Below are positions 44,050 through 47,119 of a stretch of 47,119 bases of DNA, one piece after another (position 1 is the first letter of the stretch; each line of letters opens with the position of its first letter). A program made the translations under genes and the position numbers. Where the stretch lies: contig JALNQF010000324.1 in assembly GCA_028456385.1 (NCBI GenBank), positions 1 to 47,119 on the forward strand, given 5' to 3'. The DNA comes from Ophiosphaerella korrae. Taxonomy: Eukaryota; Ascomycota; Dothideomycetes; Pleosporales; Phaeosphaeriaceae. The notes beneath the pieces were generated by a model. The model was given only the letters and a program-made list of their open reading frames with translations, searched no databases and was not told where the DNA came from.

Positions 44050-47000
44050 ATAGAATAAAGAATAGAGATTTATTTAAATATACTTAATAGTTATAAGTAT
44101 AGAGGAAGTATATAAAGACTAGAAAGAACGTAATCCTAAAGAAATAAAGTTTATACTATTTTAGAAATAGATAAAGTAATATATAGTTATAGTAAAAAGA
44201 ATACTTATACTAAAAAAGTAGTAGTACTTTATAAAAAAGATATAATAGATTAATAAAGCTTATATACTAAGAGTACTAGTAGTATACTATATCTTAATAA
44301 TAAATATACCTAGTAAAGACAAGTACTAAGAAGAAGATAACAAGATAATAGACCTAAAATATCTAGTACACTTTAAAGTATTATAGATATTATACTTAGA
44401 TAAGAACTATATTATATATAGAAACCCTAAAGTAAATAATAATATATAGCTTATAAAGAGAAGAGGCTATAATTATATAAAAGTAATTATAGTAGAAAAT
44501 ATCTAAGAATAAGAAATAATTCTAAAAGATAGATACCTAGTAGTAAGACCTAGATCTAAGTTAACTAAGAAATACGTCTAGAGAAGACTATAGTATAAAT
44601 ATATAAATAATAAATATCTAAAATATAAAGAATATAAACTTAAAGTAAAGCTATAGCTCTAAAAAGATAGATAGTTTAATAAATTACTAAAGTAAGAAAA
44701 GCTAGAAAGTATAAGAGGCCTATATATTATAAAGATAAGTATATACTAAGAAAAGAAAGTATAATTAATAATTAATAGTAGAGCTACAAGAAACTTTATA
44801 TTAAAGAAATTTATAAAAATATAAGGAATAAAGTATACTATAAAGAAATACTTTTAATAATTAAGTATAATTAAAAGAAAACTATTCTAAGAACCTATAT
44901 AGTTTAAAATAGTACTCTTAATACTAAAGTTAGAAAGACTAGAAATTAAGAATATAGTTATAGATATAATAATAATTAATAATAAATAAGATATAATACT
45001 AAGTATACTATAGTTATAGATAACTAACCCATATATTAATTAGAAAATAGAGAAGATTAACTACTATAGAATAGATATATTAAAGGCCTATAAGAATACT
45101 TATAAAGGAAGATTCTTAGAAGAATATAAGAAATAGGAAGAATAACTTATAGAACCTAAAGATTACCTTCTAGAATATTAATTATAGGACTTAGTAATAG
45201 AAATAGAAGAAAGAAAAGACGTAGAGTAGAGCTTAGTCTACTAGAAAATAGAAGAAGAGTTAAAGATTAAATAAGTATTTATTTAAAACGTAATAAAAAA
45301 GAGATAGATAAAAGAATCTAAATCTTTAGTAGCTTATAGACTTATCTTTATAGATAAGAAAGAAATAAGTAATAAAAGACTTTATATAGACTTTAGAAAA
45401 ACTAACGTAGTTATAAATAAGAACTAATACCTCTTACTAAAGATAGATATAATATAAGATAAACTATAGAAAGTAATAATCTTTATAAAGTTAGATATCT
45501 AGAACGCTTACTACTAAATTAGAATTAAAGAAAGTAATAAATAAAAAATAGTATTTAGAATATAATAGAGATTATATAAATATTTAGTTATACTATTTAG
45601 CTTAATAAATATACTAGTAGTATTCTAAGAAAGGATTAATATAGTACTAAGAGAGTACTTAGATATATTTATATTTATATACTTAGACAATATCTTTATA
45701 TTCTTAGAAATAGAAGAAGAACACGTATAATATATATATAAAGTACTAGAAAAACTAGTAAAAGCTAAAATATTTCTTAAGATAAGAAAATATAAGTTCT
45801 ATATAAAGAAAATAGATTTCCTAGAGTTTATTATAGAACTAGGAAAAATTAAGATTAATCTAGAAAAGATTAAGTTAATTAATAAATAGCTAATACTAAG
45901 AAACCTAAAAGAGGTATAATAATTTTATAGGCTAGCTAACTTTTATAGAAAGTTAATAGTAAGATAGTCTAAAGATATAGAACTAATAACAAAACTTATA
46001 AAAAAAGATATACTATTTAAATAAATAAAAGAATATAATAAAGTATTTAAGAAGATTAAGAAAAAGTTTATAGAAAACTTAGTTATTAGAATATATAACT
46101 TAGACCTACTAGTAATAGTAAAGATAGACGTATCTAACTTAGTCTATAGAATAGTACTAATATAGGAAGACCTAGAGACTAAAAAAGAATACTTAGTTAA
46201 GTACTTCTCTAAGAAAATAAAGATAGTAGAACTTAACTACTTAATCTATAATAAAGAGATACTAGTAATCTATAAAGTATTTAAATAATAGAGAGTATAC
46301 TTATAAGAAGTAAAATATTAAATAAAGGTCTATATAGACTATAAGAATTTTATAGGATTTATAATAAATAAAGAATTATTATAATACTATATAAGATAGT
46401 AAGAATACTTATTAATATTTAATATAGAAATTATATATATAAAAGGAAAAGATAATTAGTTTATAGATACTCTTAGTAGAAGGCTAAACTTATAAAAAGA
46501 AGTAAGTACTACTAGAATAGTTCTAGTTAAGAATAAAGAAAGATACTTAGTCTTAAATATATATAAAATAGCTATAATACTTAAAAAGAAGAGTAGTAAG
46601 CTAGATAAATAGATTTAGAAAATAACAAAAGAAGTATCTAAAGAAATAGAAAAACTAGAAATCTAAGAAAGATTTATATAAGTCTATAGAAGAATATATA
46701 TCTTAAAGAAGATCTAAAGAGAATTTATATAATAATTCTATAAATTACTAGTATATAGCTACTAAGGTATAGAGAAAATATTAGATAGACTACTACAAGA
46801 CTACTATATTCTAAAAGTAAAATAATTAGTAATAGAAGTACTATAAGACTATATAGAATATTAAAAGAATAAATATAATAGATATATACTATATAGAATA
46901 TTATAACTAGTAAAAGTACTAAAATAACTATAGAGAGTTATTATAATAGACTTTATTATAAAATTACTAAAGTCTAAAGACTTAATATTAGGAGTTAAGT

Positions 47001-47119
47001 ATAATAGAATCTTAATAATAGTAGATAAGCTTATAAAGTATATATACTTTAGACTATATAAAGAAAAAAGTAGGATAGAAGTTACTATATACTAGGTTCT
47101 AGGAACTATAATTAGTTAA
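44050..47119 (+). pseudogene. pol of copy E, truncated by the window edge
   Basis: Protease N-S-R (from D-S-G) at 44774-44782. Reverse transcriptase at about 45200-45920 (KLDIxNAYYxIRIKESNK; Y-L-D-N at 45680-45691). RNase H at about 45950-46480 (FIDTLSRRLNL) and integrase from about 46640 to the edge. The copy keeps its length well against A. Confidence 0.82.

Larger units (their letters stand above)
42062..47119 (+). mobile_element. Gypsy chromovirus copy E, runs off the right edge
   Basis: 5' LTR 42062-42489, primer-site motif, gag, protease, RT, RNase H and part of integrase. Inserted in H pol. The LTR keeps an intact TG start (tgttataag). It is the latest step in the visible C-D-H-E nesting chain. 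Confidence 0.88.

Noticed and set aside
1..47119. Mitochondrial, apicoplast or Plasmodium-like AT-rich DNA
   Set aside because: LTRs with 5-bp target duplications, chromoviruses, and a CpA/TpG-specific loss with CpG retained point to RIP in an ascomycete nucleus.
1..47119. Intact cellular protein-coding genes
   Set aside because: Every long frame on either strand carries RIP-type stops, and the recognisable products are retroelement proteins or sit inside retroelements.

Overview
The window looks like a gene-free, AT-rich heterochromatic block from a filamentous ascomycete (Pezizomycotina). I see no cellular gene. Nearly all of it is nested, decayed LTR retrotransposons: several copies of one Ty3/Gypsy chromovirus family, two further Gypsy families and one Ty1/Copia element. 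The sequence bears the mark of RIP (repeat-induced point mutation). CpA and its complement TpG have almost vanished, TpA is everywhere, CpG survives (acgcgt, gcgcg), and reading frames run on without many indels but are broken by TAA/TAG where CAA, CAG or TGG once stood. Former ATG starts read ATA and zinc-knuckle Cys reads Tyr. All protein calls are therefore of dead or dying genes, and most gene ends are approximate. The species cannot be named.

Layout. 1-255: a 17-bp tandem array and unassigned DNA. 256-2557: 5' half of a minus-strand Gypsy copy (Z) with its 5' LTR. 2558-2935: fragment of a variant LTR. 2936-18062: Gypsy copy A (plus), split by the complete 8,020-bp Gypsy element F (6091-14110, minus, 233-bp LTRs, 5-bp target duplication tagac). 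18063-28048: Copia remnant G, split by the complete 7,029-bp Gypsy element B (19607-26635, minus, 439-bp LTRs, duplication agtaa). 28049-33033: copy C, cut inside integrase by copy D (33034-39365), which itself holds a solo LTR (38262-38647). D is cut near its chromodomain end by element H (39366-42061, minus), and H is cut by copy E (42062 to the window end). At least five insertion levels can be ordered.

The elements share the chromovirus plan gag - protease - reverse transcriptase - RNase H - integrase - chromodomain. Chromodomains bind methylated histone H3, which would send new copies into existing heterochromatin; RIP then mutates the duplicates. That fits the heavy nesting seen here.

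The least expected signal lies between the chromodomain and the 3' LTR. In F an apparent four-exon gene runs antisense to gag-pol, its frame restored exactly by three short introns (46, 49 and 50 bp), each starting GTAAGT. Copies A and B share a conserved antisense frame in the same place, and H shows a long antisense frame there as well. The family's LTRs are also modular: conserved outer ends flank a central cassette made of quite different tandem repeats or palindromes in different copies.
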